From positions 1 through 63,865 of the forward strand of contig JAUSID010000211.1 in assembly GCA_030648295.1 (NCBI GenBank): 63,865 nucleotides of DNA. The letters run 5' to 3'. A program made the translations under genes and the position numbers. The DNA comes from Opitutaceae bacterium (GTDB taxonomy: Bacteria > Verrucomicrobiota > Verrucomicrobiia > Opitutales > Opitutaceae). Under the pieces are notes generated by a model. The model was not told where the DNA came from. It searched no databases and saw only the letters and a list, made by a program, of their open reading frames with translations. Positions within the stretch are counted from its first letter, which is position 1; each line of letters starts with the position of its first letter. Positions 50,337 to 60,600 of this stretch are shown here, one piece after another.

Positions 50337-52340
50337 ATGAGAATCCCACGTTGCCGGCGGCTGGCGCTCACGGCCGCTTTCGCCGGTTCACTATTTGTAC
50401 CGCTCCACGCGCAGACTCCGCCTCCCCCCGCGAAGCGGCTGCCGCCCGCGGGTATTGCCATTCCGGATGCAGCGCGAGCTGAGCTCACGTCCGGCGCAAC
50501 CGCGCTTCGGCGCGAGATCGACGCGCTGCAAACCGAGCTCACCCGCACGCCCCGACTCGCGGCACTGCTGCCCGACGTGGAGATTTACCACAAGGCCGTC
50601 GACTGGGCTCTGCGCTACGATGAGTTCTTCGCGCCGAAGCAGGTCGACACCGCACGCCACCTGCTCGACGTAGGACGGGAGCGCGCCATGCAGCTACGGC
50701 GCGGCGCCGCGCCGTGGCTCGAGGCGACCGGCTTGGTGATTCGCGGCTATCGGTCGCGGCTCGACGATTCGATTCAACCATACGGGCTGGTGGTCCCGCC
50801 GAATCTTCCGCGGAATCGCCCCAATCGGCTCATGGTGTGGCTGCTCGGACGCGGCGAAAAACGCTCCGAGCTCGCATTCATCGCGGAACGCGAGGCCGGC
50901 CCGCCGCAGTTGATGCCGCGCGACACCATCGTGCTCGTACCCTACGGCCGGTTTTGCAACGCGACGAAGTTTGCGGGTGAGGTCGATGTGTTCGAGGCGA
51001 TGGCGGCCGTGCGCGGCCAATACTCCATCGATCCAGATCGCATGCTCGTGGCGGGATTTTCGATGGGCGGCGCCAGCACCTGGCACCTCGCCACCCATCA
51101 CGCGGGATTATGGTGCGCGGCCTCGCCGGGCGCCGGTTTCGCCGAAGTGGCGACCTACACGAAGGCGTTCGCCCCGGGGAAGGAGCCGCCGACCGGGTGG
51201 GAGCAAAAGCTCTGGCGCTGGTACAACGCGACCGACTATGCCGGCAACCTCTTCAATTGTCCGACCATTGCCTATAGCGGAGAGATTGATCCGCAGAAAC
51301 AATCGGCCGACCTCATGGAGCGGGCGATGGCGGACGAGGGGCTGAAGCTGGCGCGCAAGATCGGTCGGAACACGGCGCACAAATATCACCCCGAAACCAA
51401 GAACGAGCTGACGGCAGCGCTGGAGGCGCTGATGGACAAGGGTCGTGATCCGCGGCCGCGCGAGCTGCGCGTCACCACCTACACGCTGCGTTATCCCGGC
51501 GACTCCTGGCTCCAAATCACCGGACTGGAAAAGCACTGGGAGCGAGCCGACGCGCTCGCGCGAGTCGAGAGTAAGACCATTACCGTCACGACGAAAAACG
51601 TGAGCGAGTTAAGTTTGACCTGGCCGCGCGATGCGTCGGCGCAACCCGAGTCTGTCGTCATCGATGGACAAAAGCTCTCGCGGCCAGAATCCGACGGCGC
51701 GCTCGCGAACCTGAGCAAGGAAAATGGCCGTTGGAAATGGGACCCGTCCACGTCAGCCGCGACGGCTGCGACCCGGCCGGCCGGGTTGCGCAAAACGCCC
51801 GGTCGAACCGGGCCGATCGACGACGCGTTCATGGAGCGATTCGTATTTGTTCGGCCGACCGGAGAGCCGCTCAACCCGAATGTCGGGTCTTGGGCTCGCC
51901 ACGAACTCGCACACGCGACCAAGATGTGGCGCGACATCTTTCGCGCGGATGCGCTCGTAAAAGACGACACCGCGATCAGCGATCAGCATATCGCCGGCGC
52001 GAATCTGATTCTTTGGGGCGACCCGTTGTCGAATCGACTGCTCGCTCGGATCCTGCCGAAACTCCCGCTGCAATGGGACGCCAACAGAATTGTCTTCCGA
52101 GGGAAAACCTATGGAGCGGCGAATCACGCGCCGGTGTTCATCTTCCCGAATCCACTCAACCCGGCCCGCTACATCGTCCTCAACAGCGGAATTGATTTCC
52201 GCGATCATGCCTACGGCACCAACTCGCTCCAGATCCCGAAGCTCCCTGATTTTGCCATCATCGATCTCCGCGAGCCACCCGGCTCTCGCTGGCCCGGCAA
52301 AATCGTCGACGCCGGGTTTTTCGATGAACAGTGGAAATGA
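50337..52340 (+). CDS. Secreted esterase/prolyl-oligopeptidase-like hydrolase with C-terminal extension
   Basis: 667 aa. Sec signal (RRLALTAAFAGSLFVPLHA). After a helical N-terminal part, residues about 150-400 are an alpha/beta hydrolase with IDPDRMLVAGFSMGGASTWHLA (nucleophile Ser in GFSMGG), an acid in YSGEIDPQ, and His near GRNTAHKYHP. This matches PHB-depolymerase/feruloyl-esterase-like enzymes. Residues about 400-460 look like a small beta domain, and about 500-667 are a further domain (WGDPLSNRLLARILPKLPLQW, NHAPVFIFPNPLNPARYIVLNSG) often seen at the C-terminus of such Verrucomicrobia/Planctomycete proteins. A serine esterase is likely and its substrate unknown. The 50051-50336 gap before it holds nothing distinct. 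Confidence 0.75.
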   Translation: MRIPRCRRLALTAAFAGSLFVPLHAQTPPPPAKRLPPAGIAIPDAARAELTSGATALRREIDALQTELTRTPRLAALLPDVEIYHKAVDWALRYDEFFAPKQVDTARHLLDVGRERAMQLRRGAAPWLEATGLVIRGYRSRLDDSIQPYGLVVPPNLPRNRPNRLMVWLLGRGEKRSELAFIAEREAGPPQLMPRDTIVLVPYGRFCNATKFAGEVDVFEAMAAVRGQYSIDPDRMLVAGFSMGGASTWHLATHHAGLWCAASPGAGFAEVATYTKAFAPGKEPPTGWEQKLWRWYNATDYAGNLFNCPTIAYSGEIDPQKQSADLMERAMADEGLKLARKIGRNTAHKYHPETKNELTAALEALMDKGRDPRPRELRVTTYTLRYPGDSWLQITGLEKHWERADALARVESKTITVTTKNVSELSLTWPRDASAQPESVVIDGQKLSRPESDGALANLSKENGRWKWDPSTSAATAATRPAGLRKTPGRTGPIDDAFMERFVFVRPTGEPLNPNVGSWARHELAHATKMWRDIFRADALVKDDTAISDQHIAGANLILWGDPLSNRLLARILPKLPLQWDANRIVFRGKTYGAANHAPVFIFPNPLNPARYIVLNSGIDFRDHAYGTNSLQIPKLPDFAIIDLREPPGSRWPGKIVDAGFFDEQWK

Positions 52341-52430
52341 GGCGTCAAAGACGAGCCCCGACGGGAGCTGGCCCCGCGCAACCACGCGGCGTGACAGCGA
52401 GGGGCATTGACGCATTGTTGGGGCATTTCT

Positions 52431-52716
52431 TCATTGGGGCGACACCAGCTCGAAATGCGTGGCGATCATCTGGAAGTCATCGGAGAGCGAATATGGCGCA
52501 AAACACTCCAAAGTAAGTTCGGCGAATGATCGCTCGACGAAAGCGTTTGTACTTTTTCGGAAACATTTCCGCGTTCCATTCGATCCAAGATACCGTCTCC
52601 CGAAAATGCTCCTGAAACCATTCCGCTCCGTCACTCTTCCATGAATCGTAGTAGGCGCGAGCGTAGCGTAGGTCGTCCTCGATGAACTCGAGGAACTCGA
52701 CCGGTTGGCTCTTCAC
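52431..52716 (-). pseudogene. ParE/RelE-like toxin with a frameshift near the C-terminus
   Basis: The GTG at 52716 overlaps the antitoxin stop codon by 4 bp. The first 79 codons read FLEFIEDDLRYARAYYDSW, YKRFRRAIIRRTYFGVFCAIF, the fold of ParE/RelE toxins, then stop at 52477. In the neighbouring frame the sequence continues directly as LSDDFQMIATHFELVSPQ and stops at 52431, supplying the missing last strand (usual pattern I/V-x-A-x-x-H...P). So one base has been lost or gained close to position 52490-52500, or the shift is a sequencing error or programmed. As read, the toxin lacks its last beta-strand and is probably inactive. Confidence 0.65.
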
Positions 52717-52925
52717 TTTCGGGACAGCCGCCGCTCAAGTTCGCCCAGTGTGATCCGCTTCGCGGTGCCCGACCGGTATGCGGCCCATCGGGTGTCCAAC
52801 CGTTTCTTTTGCGCGGCAGTCACCGGCAGTGAGTCGCTGACGCCGGACAGCCAAAGCTCTTCCGCCAGCTGGAACCGCTGGCGCTTGGGTAGCTTTTGTA
52901 GTTCGGGAAAACTTGCCAGCGTCAT
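52713..52925 (-). CDS. Addiction-module antitoxin-like protein (PF09720 type)
   Basis: 70 aa from the ATG at 52925; upstream in-frame codons do not look coding. FPELQKLPKRQRFQLAEELWLSG and KKRLDTRWAAYRSGTAKRITLGELERRL match the short 'putative addiction module component' family: LP-x-x-x-R-x-x-LAE-x-LW, then a helix and a W/L-x-E-hydrophobic end. The gene overlaps the toxin start by 4 bp, the standard antitoxin-first order. It may now be an orphan antitoxin if the toxin frameshift is real. Confidence 0.75.
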   Translation of the reverse strand: MTLASFPELQKLPKRQRFQLAEELWLSGVSDSLPVTAAQKKRLDTRWAAYRSGTAKRITLGELERRLSRK

Positions 52926-52980
52926 GCGGGAAAAACTAAGCCGGTAGTGCCGGTAGTCGAGTTCACGACCTTCCCTCCCG

Positions 52981-54333
52981 CTATACACCCCAACCCGGCC
53001 GATAGGTGTACCCCGGACCGACAAATTGGTTGGCAAAGGCGTGATTCGTCACCCTGCCGGCTCGCGCATCCCATTCCAACCGTGCGCGGGCGCGAATTGC
53101 CGCGACACCCAATAGCGTCATTTCGGTCAGTGGTGCCGCATAGGCGAAATCTGAACCACAGCGTGTTCCCTGTCGGATCGCGTTCGCCCACTCGGCGTAA
53201 GGCCCGCCGGCGACCCGTGGAATGGTCTTCGGCGGCAGGGAACCCCGAAGTTCCTCCATCCGCTTCTCCGGCAGCAATCGCGCCGATGCACTGTGCGAAC
53301 TCACCCACATCACACCTTTGTCGCCGTAAAAGAGGCTGCCACCGGCCTTGTCGAACTTGAACCCGTCAACGGGCTGCGGCGGCAGTAGTCCGCCGTCGAA
53401 CCACTTCAATTCGACGGGCGCGCGGTTTCCGCGGGCGGGAAACCGATACGTCAGTGCATTGGTTGCCGGGAAGCTGTCTGGTTTCGGGGCGGTGCTCGTG
53501 GCTTCGACCCTGGTCGGAGCGTCCAGCTCCAGCGCAAAGAACGCCGCGTCCATCTGGTGGCAGCCCCAGTCGCCGAGGCAGCCGTTTCCGTAATCGACGA
53601 AGCCGCGCCATGAACTGTGACTCCGGCTGCGGCGGTACGGCCGCTCGGGCGCCACGCCGAGCCAGAGATCGTATTGCAGCGAGGCCGGCGGCGTTTCCTT
53701 TCTGGTCGCATCCTCGGGATCAGGATCCTGCGAGTATCGCATCGGCCAGTTGCTCCACGCATGGACCGTGTGCACCTGGCCGATCAAGCCTGCCTGCACC
53801 CACTCGCGCGCAAGTCGGATGCCCTCCGCGGCACGCCCCTGGTTGGCCATCTGCGTAATCACGCCTGCCTGCTTCGCGGCGGCTTGGAGCGAACGTACCT
53901 CGGTGATGCAACGGCAAAGGGGCTTCTCCACCACCACGTGCTTGCCCTGCTTGATCGCCATCATGGCGATGGCGAAATGCATGTGGTCCGGCACACAGAT
54001 CGCCACGCCATCTATTTGATCGCCCATCCGCTCGAACATGACCCGGTAATCTTGAAACCATTTGGCGTCGGGAAACCGGGAGACGAGGCTCTTGGGCGCA
54101 CCAGCGGCTTCCGGCGCTCGTGCGCGCGCGTGGTCCACATCGCAGAAGGCGACGAACTGCTCCTGCTCGAGCGCATTCTGCGCCACACGTCCACGCCCAC
54201 CGACGCCAACGAGTGCGAGTTGCAGCCGCCCATTTGGCGAAGTACGGCCTTGCCCGCGCAGGCCGCGGGGCAGGAAAAGCGATGAACCGGCGAGCGCGCC
54301 ACCGCGCAAAAACTCACGACGTGGAAATGTCAT
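52981..54333 (-). CDS. Tat-exported Gfo/Idh/MocA family oxidoreductase
   Basis: 450 aa. The leader FPRREFLRGGALAGSSLFLP is a twin-arginine signal. LQLALVGVGGRGRVAQNAL is the NAD(P)-binding Rossmann motif, VVVEKPLCRCITEVRSLQAAA the conserved EKP block, and GNGCLGDWGCHQMDAAFFAL the C-terminal domain motif with catalytic His. It is a predicted NAD(P)-dependent sugar oxidoreductase; exported members of this family carry a tightly bound cofactor and, in Verrucomicrobia and Planctomycetes, are commonly linked to polysaccharide breakdown. It is third in the TonB receptor-sulfatase-oxidoreductase run, 74 bp after the sulfatase gene. Confidence 0.88.
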   Translation of the reverse strand: MTFPRREFLRGGALAGSSLFLPRGLRGQGRTSPNGRLQLALVGVGGRGRVAQNALEQEQFVAFCDVDHARARAPEAAGAPKSLVSRFPDAKWFQDYRVMFERMGDQIDGVAICVPDHMHFAIAMMAIKQGKHVVVEKPLCRCITEVRSLQAAAKQAGVITQMANQGRAAEGIRLAREWVQAGLIGQVHTVHAWSNWPMRYSQDPDPEDATRKETPPASLQYDLWLGVAPERPYRRSRSHSSWRGFVDYGNGCLGDWGCHQMDAAFFALELDAPTRVEATSTAPKPDSFPATNALTYRFPARGNRAPVELKWFDGGLLPPQPVDGFKFDKAGGSLFYGDKGVMWVSSHSASARLLPEKRMEELRGSLPPKTIPRVAGGPYAEWANAIRQGTRCGSDFAYAAPLTEMTLLGVAAIRARARLEWDARAGRVTNHAFANQFVGPGYTYRPGWGV

Positions 54334-54407
54334 GGCAGGAGTGATGTTGAAAATGCGGTGGACGCGATCTGCGGCAAACCGGCAATGCCGGCCCGAACGC
54401 CTGATGG

Positions 54408-56003
<1,596 letters not shown>

Positions 56004-56005
56004 GG

Positions 56006-58813
56006 TCAGAACGAAAACGTGTTCGTAAGGATGATCTGGCGCGGATTGGTGTAGCGGACAAACCGATACGCGGTGCCCTGCTCCGTCACGCGGTCGAAGA
56101 CGTTGTTGACGTTGACCTGGCCGGTCCAGGTCACGCGGCCGAACGCGCGCCGGTAGCTGACGAAGGGATTGAACACGTAGTCGTCCTCGGTGAGCCCGTC
56201 GGGCAGCACGACGACATTGTTGATGATTTGCGCGACGCGCGGTGTCCCACGCGAATAGCGACCCGAGAGCCCGACGGCAAAGCCCTTGAGCCCTCCCTCG
56301 GTAAACGAATACCGCGTCGTGAAGTTGGCGGTCGTGCGCGCAAGCGCCGCGTCCGCCAGGTCGTCCGCGATGAGCTCCTCCGATTGCTGCGTCGCCGTGA
56401 TCGGATCGAGGCCGGCCGCGATTGCTGCGGCTTTGGCTTCGGCGATCGCGGCGCTGAGCAGCGGAAACGACTCGTGGTTCACCACGCGGGCGGTGGAGTA
56501 AGCGATCCGGCCGGTCCAGTTGCGCGTCGGAGAAAAGAAGATTTCGATTTCGTGGCCGGTCGTGTTGCGGCTGCGGGAATCGTTGTTGCCGCCGGACACT
56601 GAAATCTGGCGGCCCACCGGGAGGACGAGGTTGAGCTCGTCGCGGATGTTGTTCGGCACCGCCACGCGGAAGTTCGTCCCAATTGTGTCATAGTGCGTGT
56701 ACGCCACTGACAGTTTGCCGTTGAAGAGGTTGAACCGCGCGCCGACATCGTAGCCCTCGCCGAGCAGCGGACCCAATGGCGCTCCGTTGATGTTGATGAA
56801 GAGATTATCGGTAAACTGCGATGACTGCAGGTACGCGGCGGTCAGGGAGAACCACGGCGTCGCGTGGTAGACCGCCCCGTAGCTCTGGTTTGTCGCCCAT
56901 TGCTTGCTGAACTCGAAAACTGGATACTCCGATTGGTTGGGCGGCAGAGGGTTGTCGGCGTCGTCGGTGAAGGTGATCTCCCCCGTGCCCGGCATGTTGA
57001 TGGTGTTGCCGGACCGCTGGTGAAAACGGTCGCGGCTCAACCCGACGCTCGTCCGCAACTTGCCCCGGAAATAGGAACCCAGGGCGTTCACCGCGACGGT
57101 GGTCAGGCTCTGCTTGAAACGCGCGTTGGTGCCGTTGGCATTGTTGCGAAAGAGACGGGTGACGCCGGGTATCAGGGCCTCGGTCAGCGTCGCGGGTGCG
57201 TTCCCGTCGGCGAGATAGTGGTACCGGTAGACAAAGTTGTTTGCCAGCGTCGCCGCCGCACCCGTGATGCCGCGACGGGCAATTTCCTCCTGGGTCAGCG
57301 CCTCCGCGTACCCATTGCGGAAGAAGCGCTCGGTGCGATAGGTCGCACTGCCGACGAGCCGCTGGGATACTCCCCGTGGCAGTTGTAGATCGTAAACCCC
57401 GACGCCGCGATACGCCTTGATGTCGTGGCCGTCGTCCACGGGCGCGTAATGATGCGTGATGTACAGCTCTTCGTAGCGCGGATTCGGCACAAGCGTCGCC
57501 GTGCCATCCGGATTCGGCAGGCCCGGATTCACGTCAATGAAAACGCCCCGGCCGCCGAACGTGTCCTGGTTGTTCCCCTGAAAGACCAGATCCCGCGACG
57601 TGCGATCCCGTTGGGCGTTGTGGGCAAAAAGAACATTGAACCGGCGGGAAACCTCGTGCCGCAGTTCGAGCGTATAGGTCGACCAGTTCGGATGTGCGCT
57701 CTGCTGCGGCCCGCCCCAATCCTCATCCCGGGGCACGATCGACTCCGAAATGGGCCGACGCGGAACGAGATTCGGATTCGTGCCGAGATTGCTGGCGGCA
57801 CTGCTCTGCAGCACCCGCGAGTTGCGAAACACCGCCGTCGCCGTGGACTCCAGGTTATAGAACGTGCCGCCGATCAGATTCCAGCGCTGGACATTTCCCG
57901 GGGCCTGCGTGCGAAACATGCCCACCCCGTCGGGCTGGACTCCGGCGAGACTGGGATTGCCATCGAGCGCGTTCGTACCGGTCCCGCGAATGTATGCGGC
58001 CGCCATGTCGGTCAGCGTCAGATGGGAGAGGCCCCGGTCCTGGAATCCGCGTTCGCCCATGACCGCAAATTCCGTCCGGCTGCCGATCCTCCATCGCACG
58101 GCGGCCGCATAAGCCTCGAGTTTCGCGTCGTACCCCTGATGCCAGTGGTGCACATCGCTGTTCACCGCGTTCAGCCGCAGCGCGAGAGTTCCGGGGCGCA
58201 GCGGTTGCTGCACGTCGATTGACGCGCGTTTTGTTCCCCAGTCGTCAAATCTCGTCTGCAGGGTGAGTTTCCGTGGGCCCAACGAGGCACGCTTCGATCC
58301 GATGTTGATGATTCCGCCGGCGTCGACATCGCCGTACGCAAGGCCGCCCGGGCCGCGATTGAATTCGATCCGCTCCGTGTTGAAGATGTCCTGAGGCATG
58401 TACCAGGGGAAGCCGTCGCGCAGCTGCCGGGCGGCCGGGAGTCCGCGAAACGTGAGTTGGTTGCCGCTGCGGGTTCCGATCGCCGCGCCCTGAGTACCCT
58501 GATCGTTGTAGACGTTTTCCGCGCCGACCGCGAAATCCGCCGCATCGAAGAAGTCCAGTGCCGCGATGTCCGCGAGAAAGTCGGCGTTCATCACCGAGAT
58601 CGAGTTCGGCAGGTTTTCGAGCTTCTCGTTGGTTTGCGTGCCGGACATGGCAGAGGACGCCGCGTAGCCGCGGTCCTGCTGGGCCGTGACCTCGAATACG
58701 GACATGGTCACCGTGTCCTCCGCGGGCGGAGGCGGGGATGCGGACGGTTCGCCGCCGAGTAAAGGCAACAGGGACGCGGCGAACAACGGGGTAGACCGAA
58801 AAGGGATTTTCAT
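56006..58813 (-). CDS. TonB-dependent outer-membrane receptor (sulfatase operon)
   Basis: 935 aa from the ATG at 58813. Sec signal (FRSTPLFAASLLPLLGGEPSA), then VTMSVFEVTAQQDRGYAASSAMSGTQTNEKLENLPNSISVMNADFLADI: TonB-box/plug region, with the plug continuing through RGLPAARQLRDGFPWYMPQD and IEFNRGPGGLAYGDVDAGG. A barrel follows to the terminal Phe (ILTNTFSF). It is first in the minus-strand operon with sulfatase and oxidoreductase genes, so it probably imports the desulfated or sulfated oligomer. The plug has the variant 'MSVFEVTA' instead of the usual 'ELSPFEV'. Confidence 0.88.
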   Translation of the reverse strand: MKIPFRSTPLFAASLLPLLGGEPSASPPPPAEDTVTMSVFEVTAQQDRGYAASSAMSGTQTNEKLENLPNSISVMNADFLADIAALDFFDAADFAVGAENVYNDQGTQGAAIGTRSGNQLTFRGLPAARQLRDGFPWYMPQDIFNTERIEFNRGPGGLAYGDVDAGGIINIGSKRASLGPRKLTLQTRFDDWGTKRASIDVQQPLRPGTLALRLNAVNSDVHHWHQGYDAKLEAYAAAVRWRIGSRTEFAVMGERGFQDRGLSHLTLTDMAAAYIRGTGTNALDGNPSLAGVQPDGVGMFRTQAPGNVQRWNLIGGTFYNLESTATAVFRNSRVLQSSAASNLGTNPNLVPRRPISESIVPRDEDWGGPQQSAHPNWSTYTLELRHEVSRRFNVLFAHNAQRDRTSRDLVFQGNNQDTFGGRGVFIDVNPGLPNPDGTATLVPNPRYEELYITHHYAPVDDGHDIKAYRGVGVYDLQLPRGVSQRLVGSATYRTERFFRNGYAEALTQEEIARRGITGAAATLANNFVYRYHYLADGNAPATLTEALIPGVTRLFRNNANGTNARFKQSLTTVAVNALGSYFRGKLRTSVGLSRDRFHQRSGNTINMPGTGEITFTDDADNPLPPNQSEYPVFEFSKQWATNQSYGAVYHATPWFSLTAAYLQSSQFTDNLFININGAPLGPLLGEGYDVGARFNLFNGKLSVAYTHYDTIGTNFRVAVPNNIRDELNLVLPVGRQISVSGGNNDSRSRNTTGHEIEIFFSPTRNWTGRIAYSTARVVNHESFPLLSAAIAEAKAAAIAAGLDPITATQQSEELIADDLADAALARTTANFTTRYSFTEGGLKGFAVGLSGRYSRGTPRVAQIINNVVVLPDGLTEDDYVFNPFVSYRRAFGRVTWTGQVNVNNVFDRVTEQGTAYRFVRYTNPRQIILTNTFSF

Positions 58814-59071
58814 CGGGCAAAATGCCGGGGTATGCGGCGGCACGGGTTCTCGCGCCGGCTGATCCCCTTTGCAACGCCGAAGCCCGCCGGCGGTTGCGCG
58901 TGCTACCCTCATGCCTCAGCGTAGCAGCGCTAACATCATCATCCGTCGATTGGAATTTCTCGACGGCATGGCGCCGCACGATTGGCTCACCGCTTCCAGG
59001 GCGCCATTCCCGCACGCACGTCTCACTCGGAGACGAGTTGCTCTTTCGGCTGGGCGTACCAATCGACACCA

Positions 59072-59263
59072 ATGCAAACAGCAGCACCGCGACGCTCAGG
59101 CTTCATCCGTACGGCTTTTCCCGTATTCACGCTTTCATCCATTGCGAGTGCGCAGATGAGTTCGCCGCCCGCCGGCAACGCAGACGAAATCATCGAGCTT
59201 TCGCCGTTCGAGGTGCGGCCTGGTGACGTCGGTTACCAGGCGGCGAACACCACGAGGGGCAAA
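59072..59263 (+). pseudogene. 5' stump of a TonB-dependent receptor gene
   Basis: From an ATG at 59072: a leader (GFIRTAFPVFTLSSIASAQM), then NADEIIELSPFEVRPGDVGYQAANTTRG, which is the N-terminal signature of Opitutaceae TonB receptors up to the point where the plug would begin. The frame then runs into the left end of the RAYT-derived element and stops at 59282-59284. No continuation of a plug or barrel is found on the far side of the element, so this is a truncated remnant, not merely an interrupted gene. Confidence 0.7.
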
Positions 59264-59846
59264 ACGACGGGGTCAGGTTGCTAATCTTTCACTCAACGGT
59301 TTAAAAATCTCCGCCGCCGGCGAGGTTGGCGGCCGCGCGACGGCACCGACGACCTGGCTCACGCGGGTGGCGCGGCCCATTTTCAATCGCTCCGCGAGCC
59401 AGCCGTTGGGCGCGTCGGTCTCCTGTTTCATCCCTGCGGCCACGGCGACTTTCCACGCCGCACCCTTTGGCTCGTCGGCCACCGTCGCCCGCGGCTTGCC
59501 GGCCGCTCGCAAACACGCCTGCAACCACTGCATCCCCGCCGCCAGATTGCCCGCCGGCGTCTCCACCCGGCAGATGGAAATGATTGCTCATGATCACATA
59601 CGCGTGCAGCACCCATTTCGACCGGGCGCAGGCGGCAAACAGGCAGGTCTCGAACGCGTCGCGGGGCCGCGGCGCGCCGAACGGCCCGACGCGGCGATGG
59701 CCCCGATTGTTCACATGGTAAATCGCGCCGGGAAATGGCTGATGTCGCTGCGCTCGGTACGAGTCGCAGCTTGCGCGCCCTACCGTGGACCACACGCCGC
59801 ACTTGCCCTGAGGTCAAGTGAAAGATTAGCAACCTGACCCCGTCGT
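59264..59846. mobile_element. RAYT-derived element with 30-bp perfect terminal inverted repeats
   Basis: The left end 59264-59293 begins ACGACGGGGTCAGGTTGC and is the exact reverse complement of the right end 59817-59846. The match goes on imperfectly for about 12 more bases outward (ACGAGG-CAAA blocks). Inside is a decayed REP-associated tyrosine transposase gene. At 583 bp it is far shorter than an intact RAYT locus, so it looks like a non-autonomous (MITE-like) derivative that could be moved by a full-length relative elsewhere. Confidence 0.75.
59273..59795 (-). pseudogene. Degenerate REP-associated tyrosine transposase (RAYT)
   Basis: Reading leftward from 59795: FPGAIYHVNNRGHRR, DAFETCLFAACARSKWVLHAYVIMSNHFHL (the HUH motif is HFH), then a one-base frameshift after the HUH motif, then VETPAGNLAAGMQWLQ in the next frame. 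This jumps straight to the family's C-terminal part, AAWKVAVAAGMKQETDAPNGWLAERLKMGRATRVSQVV. The whole central region with the catalytic Tyr (usually in a YIHLNPVRA...YPWSS context) is missing. It cannot encode an active transposase. Confidence 0.75.
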
Positions 59847-59945
59847 TTGCCTCGTGCGACGCAACCGCTGCACCTGCTTGCGGCTCGTGTCCCAGCCCTC
59901 CTGGCGCAGCAGGGCGACGATTCGTCGGTAACCATATATATCTCG
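59847..59945 (-). pseudogene. Fragment of an IS3-family transposase (OrfB)
   Basis: The minus strand reads RDIYGYRRIVALLRQEGWDTSRKQVQRLRR, the conserved 'YGYRRI-x-ALLR-x-EGW-x-x-x-x-K-V-x-RL' helix region near the N-terminus of IS3 OrfB transposases. Only about 33 codons remain; it is cut on the left by the RAYT-derived element. To the right I see no OrfA or IS3 terminal repeat before 60100. Confidence 0.65.
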
Positions 59946-60102
59946 CATTGGTTCCCGATACCTATCACGTCTCTCCTCGATAACACACGACCCGCTCGGA
60001 GTCTCATCATCGGTGGGCTAAGAGCGCGAGTCCGGCCTGGAGCGCAAGCATCTGCCTGCGCTGGCGGAGTATCTCGGGATCCACTTGACCCCCATTGGAT
60101 CC

Positions 60103-60600
60103 ATGAAACTACCACAGCTATTCCGTAGAAAAGCCGAACCTCTGGCTACCGACACGGTGAAGGTCATTACCGAAGTCCGGAGCCAAGCGGCGCTGCTCGC
60201 GGCGGGAGCGCTGCAGAGCGCGATCTTCAACAGCGCCAACTTCTCCAGCATCGCCACTGACGCCAAGGGCGTCATCCAGATTTTCAACGTCGGCGCCGAG
60301 CGTATGCTGGGCTACATGGCTGCCGACGTGTTGAACAAGATCACCCCGGCGGACATTTCCGATCCGAAGGAAGTCATCGCGCGCGCCAAAGCGTTGAGCG
60401 TCGAATTGGCGGCCACAATTACTCCGAGCTTTGAGGCATTGGTCTTCAAAGCCGAAGTACCATTCTTGAAAGCAACCAAACCAACCACCACCCCCTCAAA
60501 GGTGCGTCCAGCGTGTCGTCGAACAATGCAACGAAAGGACTCCCATGAAAGAAGAAATGAACACACCGTCCAAATCCCCAGCCACCGTGCTGGGCAGTGA
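60103..60600 (+). pseudogene. Truncated PAS-domain gene upstream of the stressosome genes
   Basis: From the ATG at 60103. After a basic N-terminus (KLPQLFRRKAEPL), residues from GALQSAIFNSANFSSIATDAKGVIQIFNVGAERMLGY through FEALVFKA are almost identical, also in DNA, to the first PAS domain of the sensor at 63.2 kb. At FKA the match ends abruptly (in the other copy the PAS continues SRDIEDIYELTYIRKDGS) and the frame goes on into the rsbR promoter region and 56 bp into rsbR itself. It is best explained as a recombination remnant of a duplicated sensor gene. Confidence 0.6.

Noticed and set aside
59847-60128. 93-codon plus-strand frame after the RAYT-derived element
   Set aside because: The opposite strand of its first third encodes the conserved YGYRRI helix of an IS3 transposase, which explains the sequence better.
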